A model generated the notes under the pieces. The model was not told where the DNA came from. It saw nothing but the letters and a program-made list of their open reading frames with translations, and searched no databases. A stretch of DNA of 64,000 nt from NCBI RefSeq assembly GCF_902459565.1, contig NZ_CABPSN010000002.1, forward strand, positions 248,001 through 312,000, read 5' to 3'. Made by a program: the position numbers and the translations under genes. The DNA comes from Pandoraea aquatica. Its GTDB lineage: Bacteria; Pseudomonadota; Gammaproteobacteria; Burkholderiales; Burkholderiaceae. This document shows positions 1 to 8,058 of this stretch, piece after piece; position 1 is the first letter of the stretch, and every line of letters begins with the position of its first letter.

Positions 1-956
1 CAGCGGCAAAGGGGCTCGCCAACGCGGTACTGCGACGCTTCCTGCGTGAGCGCGGCGCGTTGATGGCGCAGGTCGAGACGCAACCCGAAGCGCGCTGGAA
101 TTACCCGGCGTGGTGGATCGACACTGTGCGCAGCGCCTATCCCGACCAGTGGGAGACGCTGCTGGCCGCGGGTAATGGCCGCGGACCGATGACGCTGCGC
201 GTGAACACGCGCCGTGTCAGCGTGGAGGCCATGCAGGCGGCGCTGACGCAGGCCGGCATGGAGGCCGAGGTCATCGGCCCGGTGGCGTTGCGTCTGGCGC
301 AGGCGGTGCCGGTCGATCGTCTGCCCGGTTTCGCCGACGGATGGGTGTCGGTGCAGGACGCCGGTGCGCAACTGGCCGCGCCGTTGGTGCTCGGCGAGCA
401 TCCGACGCCGGGCATGCGCGTGCTGGACGCCTGTGCAGCCCCGGGTGGCAAGACCGGTCATCTGCTGGAAATGGCGGACGTGCAGGTCACGGCGCTCGAA
501 TCGGACCGCACGCGCGTGCCGCGCATCTACGAGAATCTCGAACGACTCGGGCTGGAAGCGGACGTGCGCATCGGCGACGCGGGCAACCCGTCGAAATGGT
601 CCGGCGGGGGATGGGACGGCGTGCCGTTCGACCGCATTCTGGCCGACGTACCGTGTTCGGCAGCGGGCATCGTGCGCCGTCATCCGGACATTCGCTGGTT
701 GCGTCGCGAGGCCGACATTGCCGCGCTGGTCGAAGAGCAGCGCCGGATTCTGCTCGCGCTGTGGGAGACGCTGGCCGTAGGCGGCGAACTGATCTATGCG
801 ACGTGTTCCGTCTTCCCGGCGGAAAACGAGCAGCAAGCGCAATGGTTTGAACGTGTTCGCACAGATGCGGTACGATTGGACGCTCCCGGGCAATTGCTGA
901 TGACCCCTGGCGGCGCCCACGACGGCTTCTACTACGCTCGCTTCCAGAAACGGTGA
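1..956 (+). CDS. rsmB: 16S rRNA m5C967 methyltransferase RsmB, 5' end outside the window
   Basis: This enzyme transfers a methyl group from SAM to cytosine 967 of 16S rRNA. The reading frame is open from base 3, and the first residues (AAKGLANAVLRRFLRE) look like the end of the NusB-like RNA-binding domain, so the true start lies upstream of the window and the TTG at 60 is internal. Visible catalytic features are the SAM-binding loop VLDACAAPGG (about 420-449), the PCS motif in DVPCSAAG (about 643-666) and the nucleophile motif ATCSVFPAENE (about 797-829), in the order expected for the RsmB/RsmF family. The stop codon overlaps the GTG start of the next gene by four bases, so the two are probably translationally coupled. 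Confidence 0.95.
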   Translation, partial: AAKGLANAVLRRFLRERGALMAQVETQPEARWNYPAWWIDTVRSAYPDQWETLLAAGNGRGPMTLRVNTRRVSVEAMQAALTQAGMEAEVIGPVALRLAQAVPVDRLPGFADGWVSVQDAGAQLAAPLVLGEHPTPGMRVLDACAAPGGKTGHLLEMADVQVTALESDRTRVPRIYENLERLGLEADVRIGDAGNPSKWSGGGWDGVPFDRILADVPCSAAGIVRRHPDIRWLRREADIAALVEEQRRILLALWETLAVGGELIYATCSVFPAENEQQAQWFERVRTDAVRLDAPGQLLMTPGGAHDGFYYARFQKR

Positions 957-1816
957 CTTTCTCCCAACGGCTACTGGCCTGCCTGCTGCCACTGCTGCTG
1001 TGCGTTTTTGCGCTCGGCTACGCGGCACCCGCGCGCGCCGAAAACGAAATCCAGGTGCGCGAGGCCCGGCTCGAACCGTCGGACGGCGGCTGGTCGCTCG
1101 ACGCGCGCTTTGCCTTCGAACTCAATAGCAGTCTCGAAGATGCCGTCAATCGCGGCGTCTCCCTCTATTTCACGACGGACTTCGAACTGACCCGCTCGCG
1201 CTGGTACTGGTTCGACGAGAAGGTCGTGAATACGTCTCAGAGCGTGCGGTTGTGGTTCCAGCCGCTCACGCGTCAGTACCGAGTCTCCAGCAATAACGGC
1301 AACAGCAACAGCGGCGGTCTGCAGCTCGGCTTCAGCTCGTTGCGCGAAGCGCTCGCGCTCGTACGCAATGTCAGCGGCTGGCGCGTGATCGAGAAGGGCG
1401 TGGCAAAGCCGGGCACGCAATATCAGGTGTCGGTGCGCATGCGGCTCGACAACGCGCTCATGCCCAAGCCGTTCCAGATCGACGCGGTGAACAATCGCGA
1501 CTGGAACCTCAGTTCGGACTGGACGCGCTTCCTGTTCACGCCGGCGCAACCGTCGGCGTCGGCGAGCTTGTCCGTGCCGGCAGTGGCAGGCGTCGCGGCG
1601 GCGCTGCCGGTCGCAGCGTCGGCATCGACATCGGCATCCGCCGCAGCCACGCCTATCACGCTCGCGCCGTCTGCCGCGCCTGCGAGTTTCGGCCTGACGG
1701 GAATGACGGCGTCACCCGATGCGACGAATGCGGCGAACGCCGCGTCGCGTTCGATGGGCAAATTGCCACTGGCCTTCAATGCGGCCCTCCCGCCCGGAGC
1801 TGCCCGTGTCAAATAA
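953..1816 (+). CDS. exported DUF4390 protein
   Basis: A protein of 287 residues with a clear Sec signal peptide: basic start, hydrophobic run LLACLLPLLLCVFALGYA and a cleavage region near APARAEN at about residue 29. The body (about 30-195) has the DUF4390 character, with EIQVREARLEPSDGGW and a YWFDEK segment; the family has no established function. The C-terminal third (about 197-287) is an Ala/Ser/Pro-rich tail that the usual family length of about 200 residues does not include. Translation starts at GTG 953 inside the rsmB stop (GTGA overlap). The position between rsmB and the ntrY-like kinase is a conserved arrangement in Burkholderiales, so it is probably transcribed with both. Confidence 0.85.
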   Translation: MTFSQRLLACLLPLLLCVFALGYAAPARAENEIQVREARLEPSDGGWSLDARFAFELNSSLEDAVNRGVSLYFTTDFELTRSRWYWFDEKVVNTSQSVRLWFQPLTRQYRVSSNNGNSNSGGLQLGFSSLREALALVRNVSGWRVIEKGVAKPGTQYQVSVRMRLDNALMPKPFQIDAVNNRDWNLSSDWTRFLFTPAQPSASASLSVPAVAGVAAALPVAASASTSASAAATPITLAPSAAPASFGLTGMTASPDATNAANAASRSMGKLPLAFNAALPPGAARVK

Positions 1817-4157
1817 CGGCGGCGGCCTGCTCAAGCACATCGTCATTCGCACGCTGATCGTCACGATGGCGCTTGTCGCCATCGGTCTGTTCGGCCTGCT
1901 TGCGCTCGCGTCGGCCAACACCGAATTCTTCGATCGCTACTATTCGCTGCTCTACACCGCGAATATCGCGGTCGCGTTCATCTTCGTCTTCATCGTCGGC
2001 GCGCTCGTCTGGATCATTCTCGTGCGGCTGCGTCAGCGACGTTTCGGCACGCGACTGCTCGCCAAGCTGGCGATCTTCTTCGCGCTGGTGGGCGTGTTGC
2101 CGGGCGGCATCATCTATCTCGTGTCGCTGCAATTCGTCTCGCGCAGCATCGAATCGTGGTTCGACGTGCGCGTGGAAACGGCGCTCGACTCCGGTCTCGA
2201 ACTCGGGCGCGCGATACTGAACAACGGACTGTCCGATCTGAGCGCGAAGGCGCAACTGGTGGCCGACAATCTGGCGTCGAGCGGCGAGAAGGGCGGCACG
2301 CTCACGCTGCTGCGCATGCGCGATCAGTTCGGCTTGCAGGACGCGACCATCGTCGACGGCAACGGTCGCGTGCTGGCCTCGGCCTCAGGCAACTTCAACG
2401 CGCTGGTGCCCGATCTGCCCACTGCGCTGATGTTGCGACAGGCGCGTACGCAGCCGCGTGGCTACACGGCCATCGAAGGGGGCAGTGAAGGCTACGACCG
2501 GCATGAGGGGCACGATCAGTTGCGCTGGCGGGTGGTGATCCGCATTCCGTCGAGCTACACGTCGTCGTTGCAGGACGACGAACGCTTTCTGCAAGTCACG
2601 CAATTGGTGCCGGCCAATCTGGCCAAGAGCGCCGAGGCCGTGCAGAACGCCTATCGCGAGTATCAGGAGAAGGCGCTGGGACGCACGGGCCTTCGCAAGA
2701 TGTACATCGGTACGCTGACGCTATCGCTGTTCCTCGCGACCTTCGTGGCGATGATGCTCGCGCTGGCGCTCGGCAGTCAGCTGGCGCGTCCGCTGTTTCT
2801 GCTCGCACGCGGCACGCAGGAAGTTGCGGCGGGCGACCTGTCGCCCAAGGGCGAGGTGCGGACCAATGACGAACTGGGCTTCCTGACGCAGGCGTTCAAC
2901 GCGATGACGCGTCAGTTGTCCGACGCGCGCGCCACCGTCGAGCGCAACCGGCTCGCGCTGGAAAGTTCGAAGGCACACCTGGAGTCCATTCTGTCGAGCC
3001 TGACGGCCGGCGTGTTCGTGTTCGACCGCGATTTCCGGCTGACGACGGCCAACGCCGGCGCCGAGCGCATCTTCAAGCAGAGTTTTCAGGGTGAATTGAA
3101 TCGTTCGCCCGCACATATTCCGGCGCTGGTAGAGTTCGGTGAAACGCTGCGTCGCGCGTTCGCCGATCGCGACGCCAATGCCGACCTCGGTCCGGGCGGG
3201 CACTGGCAGCAGCAGATCGGTCTGACGCTGCCAGGCGAAACCGACGGCGTGACGCTGCTGGTGCGCGGCTCGCATCTGCCGGAACCGATGGTGGCGGTGG
3301 CCGGGGTGCCGACCCGTGCAGGCGGCGGCTACGTGGTGGTGTTCGACGACATCAGCGACGTGATCTCTGCGCAGCGCTCGGTGGCCTGGGCCGAAGTGGC
3401 GCGGCGCCTGGCGCACGAGATCAAGAATCCGCTCACGCCGATTCAGCTCTCGGCGGAGCGTTTGCAGATGAAGCTGTTCGACAAGCTGCCACCGGCCGAC
3501 GCCGAAATGTTGCGCAAGGGCGCGACGACCATCGTCAATCAGGTGGCGGCCATGAAGCGCATGGTGGACGATTTCCGCGACTATGCGCGACTGCCGCCCG
3601 CGATCATGCATCCGTTGCAACTCAACGAGCTGATCGGCGAGGTATTGACGTTGTACGGTGTGGATGAAGGGCGCAGCACGATCCGTCCGTACCTCGATAC
3701 TGAGCTGCCTGAGATACGCGGAGACTCGACGCAATTGCGGCAGGTTATCCATAATCTGCTGCAGAATGCTCAAGATGCGGTCGGCGGAACCGAAAACCCT
3801 CTTATCACGGTGGAAACGAAGACAGTAGAATACGCAGGAACGGATGTGCATCCCGGCGAACCGAAGCGCACAGCAGTGCGTCTGACGATCACGGACAATG
3901 GGCCGGGCTTCCCGGCGCGCATTCTGACCCGTGCATTCGAACCCTACGTGACGACCAAGTCGAAAGGCACCGGGCTCGGGTTGGCGATGGTCAAGAAGAT
4001 CATCGACGAGCATCAGGCGCGCATCGACATCCGTAACCGGTCTTTACCCGAGGGCGAAGGCAGTGCAGGTGCACAGATTTCGATCTTGTTTACTCAATTG
4101 GCTGACGACCAGGAACTGCCGCGCAGCAAGCCGGCAGAACACACGAAGGTAGCGTAA
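1806..4157 (+). CDS. ntrY: NtrY-like membrane sensor histidine kinase
   Basis: A sensor kinase of about 783 residues. Three hydrophobic segments lie in the first 110 residues and a fourth near 298-322 (LTLSLFLATFVAMMLALAL), enclosing an extracytoplasmic domain. A HAMP linker follows (ARPLFLLARGTQEVAAGDLS), then a PAS domain starting near LESILSSLTAGVFVFDRDF. The phosphoacceptor H-box is RRLAHEIKNPLTPIQLSAERL minus its last residue in the usual family form, and the ATPase boxes are HNLLQNAQDAV (N), DNGPGFP (G1) and GTGLGLAMVKK (G2). I chose GTG 1806, which overlaps the preceding gene by 11 bases; the frame is open further upstream, but that would create a 98-base overlap. It abuts its response regulator directly. 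Family knowledge suggests nitrogen or redox sensing; the signal here is unknown. Confidence 0.88.
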   Translation: MSNNGGGLLKHIVIRTLIVTMALVAIGLFGLLALASANTEFFDRYYSLLYTANIAVAFIFVFIVGALVWIILVRLRQRRFGTRLLAKLAIFFALVGVLPGGIIYLVSLQFVSRSIESWFDVRVETALDSGLELGRAILNNGLSDLSAKAQLVADNLASSGEKGGTLTLLRMRDQFGLQDATIVDGNGRVLASASGNFNALVPDLPTALMLRQARTQPRGYTAIEGGSEGYDRHEGHDQLRWRVVIRIPSSYTSSLQDDERFLQVTQLVPANLAKSAEAVQNAYREYQEKALGRTGLRKMYIGTLTLSLFLATFVAMMLALALGSQLARPLFLLARGTQEVAAGDLSPKGEVRTNDELGFLTQAFNAMTRQLSDARATVERNRLALESSKAHLESILSSLTAGVFVFDRDFRLTTANAGAERIFKQSFQGELNRSPAHIPALVEFGETLRRAFADRDANADLGPGGHWQQQIGLTLPGETDGVTLLVRGSHLPEPMVAVAGVPTRAGGGYVVVFDDISDVISAQRSVAWAEVARRLAHEIKNPLTPIQLSAERLQMKLFDKLPPADAEMLRKGATTIVNQVAAMKRMVDDFRDYARLPPAIMHPLQLNELIGEVLTLYGVDEGRSTIRPYLDTELPEIRGDSTQLRQVIHNLLQNAQDAVGGTENPLITVETKTVEYAGTDVHPGEPKRTAVRLTITDNGPGFPARILTRAFEPYVTTKSKGTGLGLAMVKKIIDEHQARIDIRNRSLPEGEGSAGAQISILFTQLADDQELPRSKPAEHTKVA

Positions 4158-4898
4158 ATGGCAACCATTTTGGTGGTGGATGACGAAATGGGGATCCGGG
4201 AGCTGCTCTCGGAGATTCTGAGCGACGAGGGGCATGTCGTGGAGGTGGCGGAGAACGCGCAGGAAGCGCGCGCTTTTCGTGCCGCACACACGCCCGATCT
4301 CGTGCTGCTCGATATCTGGATGCCCGATACCGACGGCGTGACCTTGCTCAAGGAATGGGCGGCACAGCAGTTGCTGACCATGCCCGTGATCATGATGTCC
4401 GGACATGCCACGATCGACACCGCCGTCGAGGCGACGAAGATCGGCGCGCTCAACTTCCTCGAGAAGCCCATCGCCCTGCAAAAGCTGTTGCAGGCGGTGG
4501 AACAGGGGCTGGCGCGCGGCAAACGCGAAGCGTCCGGTGGGGCGGCAAGCGCCTTCGAAGGCGATGACGACGCACTCGAAGCCGGGGTCTTCGGCGAGAG
4601 CGAGCCGCGTCACGCCGGTGCGGGCCTGAATGGGACGGCCTCGCATCACGTGCCGCTCGGCGTGAGCGATGCCGATGGCGTGAGTGGTCTGGCCGGGGCG
4701 GGCATGTCGGCGGACATCTCTTTCGATGTCCCGCTGCGCGAAGCCCGCGACGCCTTCGAGCGCGCTTACTTTGCTTATCATCTGGCCAAGGAACACGGCA
4801 GCATGACGCGCGTGGCCGAAAAGACCGGGCTGGAACGCACGCACTTGTACCGCAAGCTCAAGCAACTGGGCGTCGAACTTTCCAAGAGCAAGACCTGA
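4158..4898 (+). CDS. NtrX-like response regulator lacking the AAA+ domain
   Basis: The start codon follows the ntrY-like stop without a gap, so the kinase and regulator form one unit. Residues 1-120 are a receiver domain with the acidic pocket VVDDE, phosphoacceptor Asp in LLDIWMPD and the conserved Lys in LEKPI. Residues about 195-246 form a Fis-type helix-turn-helix (MTRVAEKTGLERTHLYRKLKQLGV). Between them is a roughly 70-residue Ala/Gly-rich linker where NtrX normally has a 240-residue sigma-54-activating ATPase. No Walker A or GAFTGA motif is present. The protein can plausibly bind DNA but should not open sigma-54 promoters itself. Similar short forms occur in Betaproteobacteria, so this is more likely a lineage form than a recent deletion. 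Confidence 0.88.
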   Translation: MATILVVDDEMGIRELLSEILSDEGHVVEVAENAQEARAFRAAHTPDLVLLDIWMPDTDGVTLLKEWAAQQLLTMPVIMMSGHATIDTAVEATKIGALNFLEKPIALQKLLQAVEQGLARGKREASGGAASAFEGDDDALEAGVFGESEPRHAGAGLNGTASHHVPLGVSDADGVSGLAGAGMSADISFDVPLREARDAFERAYFAYHLAKEHGSMTRVAEKTGLERTHLYRKLKQLGVELSKSKT

Positions 4899-4968
4899 TG
4901 GAACGGCGGTGTGGCGCGCGCAAACGTGCCGTCATGCCGCTTCGCTGCAGATTTTTTAGATGAAGGGC

Positions 4969-4997
4969 TTGCACAAAGCGTATTCGTTCTCTATAAT
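4969..4997 (+). promoter_or_regulatory. sigma-70 promoter of tRNA-Phe
   Basis: A -35 box TTGCAC (4969-4974) and a perfect -10 box TATAAT (4992-4997) are separated by exactly 17 bases. The mature tRNA starts 13 bases downstream of the -10 box. Spacing and position fit a strong constitutive stable-RNA promoter. Confidence 0.85.
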
Positions 4998-5009
4998 CGC
5001 TTTTCTCTT

Positions 5010-5085
5010 GGCCCGGTAGCTCAGTTGGTAGAGCAGCGGATTGAAAATCCGCGTGTCGTTGGTTCGATTCCGACCCAGGCCACCA
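5010..5085 (+). tRNA. tRNA-Phe (GAA anticodon)
   Basis: A 76-base cloverleaf. The D arm is GCTC-AGTTGGTA-GAGC, the anticodon stem is GCGGA/TCCGC with loop TTGAAAA (anticodon GAA), the variable loop is GTGTC, the T arm is GTTGG-TTCGATT-CCGAC, and CCA is encoded. The acceptor stem GGCCCGG/CCAGGCC pairs at six of seven positions; position 5 against 68 is C opposite A. It is a single-gene unit between a promoter and an intrinsic terminator. Confidence 0.95.
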
Positions 5086-5091
5086 AATTCG

Positions 5092-5121
5092 AAGGGCTTG
5101 CGCATATCGCAAGCCCTTTTT
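5092..5121 (+). terminator. intrinsic terminator of tRNA-Phe
   Basis: An 11-bp perfect stem (AAGGGCTTGCG / CGCAAGCCCTT) with a 5-base loop runs into a T tract, starting 7 bases after the tRNA CCA end. Confidence 0.9.
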
Positions 5122-5376
5122 GCGTTTGACCGAAAACGCTGCCCGATGATGGGTATAACGGCCCGGCGATAGCTGCGCGGGGCAACGCGGTTCAAAATCG
5201 CGTGACAACTCCCGCACGCGGGTTGCCCGGAAGGTCCGGGGACGTTCGAGACTTCGATTTCCTACGTCCCGAATGTCCGAAAGGTCCGGTCTTCGATGGC
5301 AGCCGCAAGCGCGTGCCCCGGCCCCCGCTGTCGCGATGCCTCGATGCTCCGACGGCTAGGGCGATACTGCTAGCGC

Positions 5377-6117
5377 ATGATCATGACGACAAGCACCGAT
5401 TCCGCTCTGGTTCTGTTCTCCGGTGGACAGGATTCGACCACCTGCCTCGCGTGGGCGCTCTCGCGCTATGCGCGCGTCGAGACGCTGGGTTTCGATTACG
5501 GCCAGCGCCACAGCGTGGAGCTGGAGTGCCGCACCGACGTGCTGGCCAAGCTGCGCGAACGTTTTCCGCAGTGGGCCCCGCGACTGGGCGACGATCACAT
5601 GATCGACCTGTCGATCCTCGGCCAGATCAGCGAAACGTCGCTCACGCGCGAAACCACGATTGCGATGGCGGCGAACAATCTGCCGAACACCTTCGTGCCG
5701 GGACGAAATCTGCTGTTTCTGACGATTGGTGCGACCATTGCGTATCGCCGCGGTTTGCGCGTACTCGTCGGCGGCATGTGCGAGACGGATTTCTCGGGCT
5801 ACCCCGATTGTCGCGACGACACGATGAAGGCGCTTCAGGTCGCGCTCAATCTGGGCATGGACCAGCGTTTCATCGTCGAGACCCCGCTGATGTGGATCGA
5901 CAAGGCCGACACATGGCAGATGGCGCAGGATCTGGGCGGCGACGTGCTCGTCGAGACCGTGCGCGAAGACACGCACACGTGCTATCTGGGCGAGCGCAGC
6001 GTGCTGCACCCGTGGGGCTACGGATGTGGCGAATGCCCGGCGTGTCAGTTGCGTCAGCGCGGCTACGAGCAGTGGCGCGCACGCGATAACCAGCATCAGG
6101 GTCGCCAGACGGTCTGA
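5377..6117 (+). CDS. queC: 7-cyano-7-deazaguanine synthase QueC
   Basis: This ATP-dependent enzyme converts 7-carboxy-7-deazaguanine and ammonia into preQ0, the precursor of queuosine in tRNA. It has 246 residues, the usual size. The PP-loop FSGGQDSTT lies at residues 14-22, and four zinc-binding cysteines are near the C terminus (HTCYLG, then CGECPAC). ATG 5377 and ATG 5383 are both possible starts; neither has a strong ribosome-binding site. queE follows 26 bases after the stop and queD after that, giving a queC-queE-queD operon in pathway-related order. I found no preQ1 riboswitch in the 255-base leader. Confidence 0.95.
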   Translation: MIMTTSTDSALVLFSGGQDSTTCLAWALSRYARVETLGFDYGQRHSVELECRTDVLAKLRERFPQWAPRLGDDHMIDLSILGQISETSLTRETTIAMAANNLPNTFVPGRNLLFLTIGATIAYRRGLRVLVGGMCETDFSGYPDCRDDTMKALQVALNLGMDQRFIVETPLMWIDKADTWQMAQDLGGDVLVETVREDTHTCYLGERSVLHPWGYGCGECPACQLRQRGYEQWRARDNQHQGRQTV

Positions 6118-6143
6118 CCCTTCATAGTCGAATCGAGAGCATC

Positions 6144-6779
6144 ATGACGTACGCGGTAAAGGAAATCTTCTACACATTGCAGGGCGAGGGCGCGAACGCC
6201 GGACGCCCGGCCGTGTTCTGCCGGTTTGCAGGTTGCAACCTGTGGACGGGGCGGGAAGAGGACCGTGCCGACGCCGTCTGCCAGTTCTGCGACACGGACT
6301 TCGTCGGCACCGATGGCGAGAACGGCGGCAAGTACCGCACACCGGCCGACCTCGTCGCACAGGTCGTTGCCCTGTGGCCGCAGGACGATCGCGCGCACCG
6401 CTTCATCGTGTGCACTGGCGGCGAGCCGCTGCTTCAGCTCGACGCCCCGCTGATCGCTGCGCTGCATGCCGAGGGTTTTCGCATTGCCGTGGAAACCAAT
6501 GGCACGCAAGTCATTCCCGAAGGCATCGACTGGGTGTGCGTGAGCCCGAAGGCCGATGCCGAAATGGTCGTCACGCGTGGCGACGAACTGAAGGTTGTGG
6601 TGCCTCAGGATCGTCAGCGTCTGACCGATTACGAAGCGCTCGACTTCACGCACTTCTATCTGCAACCGATGGATGGCCCGTTGCGGGACACGAATACCAA
6701 GCTGGCGATCGACTATTGCAAGTCGCACCCGCGCTGGTCGTTGTCGATGCAGACGCACAAATACCTGAATATTCCCTGA
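6144..6779 (+). CDS. queE: 7-carboxy-7-deazaguanine synthase QueE
   Basis: A radical-SAM enzyme that contracts the ring of 6-carboxytetrahydropterin to 7-carboxy-7-deazaguanine. It has 211 residues. The iron-sulfur cysteines are in the non-canonical CX14CX2C arrangement (C in FAGCNLW, then CQFC), a variant known from Burkholderia QueE instead of the usual CX3CX2C. GGEPLLQ follows as the SAM-binding GGE motif. It is the second gene of the que operon; start ATG 6144. Confidence 0.95.
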   Translation: MTYAVKEIFYTLQGEGANAGRPAVFCRFAGCNLWTGREEDRADAVCQFCDTDFVGTDGENGGKYRTPADLVAQVVALWPQDDRAHRFIVCTGGEPLLQLDAPLIAALHAEGFRIAVETNGTQVIPEGIDWVCVSPKADAEMVVTRGDELKVVVPQDRQRLTDYEALDFTHFYLQPMDGPLRDTNTKLAIDYCKSHPRWSLSMQTHKYLNIP

Positions 6780-6788
6780 GCCGTTGCT

Positions 6789-7232
6789 GTGATTACGATT
6801 ACCCGGAAACTCGAATTCGATGCGGGCCACCGCATTCCCGATCACCGAAGCCAGTGCCGCAATCTGCACGGGCATCGCTATGTGCTCGAAATCACGCTCG
6901 CGGGCGAGGTGAGCCGTGAGAGCGGTGCGTCCGACAACGGCATGGTGATGGATTTCGCCGACGTGAAGGCGCTCGCCAACGAACACTTGGTCTCCGTGTG
7001 GGACCACGCGTTCCTCGTCTATGAAGGCGATACGGCCGTGCGCACTTTCCTCGAGACGATGCCCGACCACAAGACCGTGGTGTTCGATCGCGTGCCGACT
7101 GTCGAAAACCTCGCGGCCGCCGCGTTCGACAAGCTGAGCCACGTGTTCGATGCGCATTACGGTCGCGACCTGCGTCTGGTGCGTCTGCGTCTGTACGAGA
7201 CGCCGAACTGCTGGTCGGAAGTGACCGCCTGA
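6789..7232 (+). CDS. queD: 6-carboxytetrahydropterin synthase QueD
   Basis: It converts dihydroneopterin triphosphate to 6-carboxy-5,6,7,8-tetrahydropterin, the first committed step of the queuosine pathway. It has 147 residues, starting at GTG 6789, nine bases after the queE stop. The family signature is present: zinc ligands His in FDAGHRI and HGH in CRNLHGHRY, the catalytic Cys four residues before HGH, and the C-terminal ETPNCWSEV containing the conserved Glu. Last gene of the que operon; an intrinsic terminator lies about 115 bases downstream. Confidence 0.94.
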   Translation: MITITRKLEFDAGHRIPDHRSQCRNLHGHRYVLEITLAGEVSRESGASDNGMVMDFADVKALANEHLVSVWDHAFLVYEGDTAVRTFLETMPDHKTVVFDRVPTVENLAAAAFDKLSHVFDAHYGRDLRLVRLRLYETPNCWSEVTA

Positions 7233-7346
7233 GCCACGGCTTGCGCGAATCGGCCGTCGTCCTCTGGGATGACGCCCGAGATGTCACGGAACCGATACTT
7301 CACCCGCAATCGCGACGGCTGCCGGTGAAGGCATGACCGAAAGTCG

Positions 7347-7386
7347 AAACCCGCCAGATCATACGTCTGGCGGGTTTTTTATTTTT
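7347..7386 (+). terminator. intrinsic terminator after queD, inside the leader of the next gene
   Basis: A 12-bp perfect stem (AAACCCGCCAGA / TCTGGCGGGTTT) with a 7-base loop is followed by a T-rich run. It ends only two bases before the Shine-Dalgarno sequence of the gene starting at 7397, so any transcript that carries that gene's ribosome-binding site must pass or begin inside the hairpin. Confidence 0.88.
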
Positions 7387-7396
7387 CGGAGGAATT

Positions 7397-7972
7397 ATGG
7401 CAAGAGTCGATGCGAGGGCAAGCATTCCCGAGGCCCACAATTTTGTCGCCCGAGATGCGGAAACGGGCGTGCGGCTCTATTCGATTCGCCGTCTTGATCC
7501 GGACGTCGGCATGGCGTCGCTCGACCGGGCGACGAACCGGTTGTACGTCGACATGACACCGCACTATCGCACGGCGAACCTGGCGAGGGACAGGCAAACG
7601 CTTGAGTCGTCATTGCATTTGGCACGTCGTGGACATGAGGCGTTTCGCACTCATATCGCTAGCGTGCACTCGGTCCGAGACGGCACGGAAGACGGACTGA
7701 GACCTCCGTCTTACCCCGCTGCCGAACCGAGCGCCCCCGAGGCACTGAGCGACACGCATGCACCAGTCGGACGTCCGTACGGCGATCCGCCGCCACCGTA
7801 TGCGCCCCTGGGCCAGCTGCCCGAGTTGCTGCCGCCCGGCCCGCCGCCGGCCTACTCAGCGGAGGATGCCTGGCAAAGCCATTTTGTCAGACCATCGGCG
7901 CCACCGCCGGGCGACGAACAGTCCCCCCTCTCCCGCTATCTCGACGCAGGTCATCCGCGCTCCGATGTGTGA
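7397..7972 (+). CDS. proline-rich protein with three PPxY and two PSAP motifs; unknown function
   Basis: I do not recognise a family. The 191-residue product has no signal peptide or membrane segment. Residues 1-95 are a mixed polar domain (SIRRLDPDVGMASLDRATNRLY). Residues 101-170 are Pro-rich and contain PPSY (103-106), PSAP (111-114), PPPY (132-135), PPAY (150-153) and PSAP (166-169). In eukaryotic and viral proteins PPxY binds WW domains of Nedd4-type ubiquitin ligases and P(S/T)AP binds Tsg101. Translation is supported by a strong ribosome-binding site, GGAGGA at 7388, just before ATG 7397. The gene follows a terminator and lies 1.6 kb from type III secretion genes. A host-targeted effector is a possible inference; a structural Pro-rich protein is the main alternative. 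Confidence 0.7.
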   Translation: MARVDARASIPEAHNFVARDAETGVRLYSIRRLDPDVGMASLDRATNRLYVDMTPHYRTANLARDRQTLESSLHLARRGHEAFRTHIASVHSVRDGTEDGLRPPSYPAAEPSAPEALSDTHAPVGRPYGDPPPPYAPLGQLPELLPPGPPPAYSAEDAWQSHFVRPSAPPPGDEQSPLSRYLDAGHPRSDV

Positions 7973-8058
7973 CATCGCGCTATGATGCGGCTGGTTACAC
8001 GTAACTCGCATCGATAACGTCAATCGCCAACACCCGATATCGCGAAGGGGGGACTCTC

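Noticed and set aside
5122-5376. A possible preQ1 riboswitch upstream of queC
   Set aside because: I looked for the short preQ1-I pseudoknot pattern (C-rich loop, A-rich tail) and did not find it. The leader is GC-rich without that layout.
5010-5376. tRNA-Phe as an integration site for a mobile element
   Set aside because: There is no duplicated tRNA 3' end and no integrase nearby, and the next genes are the core que operon.
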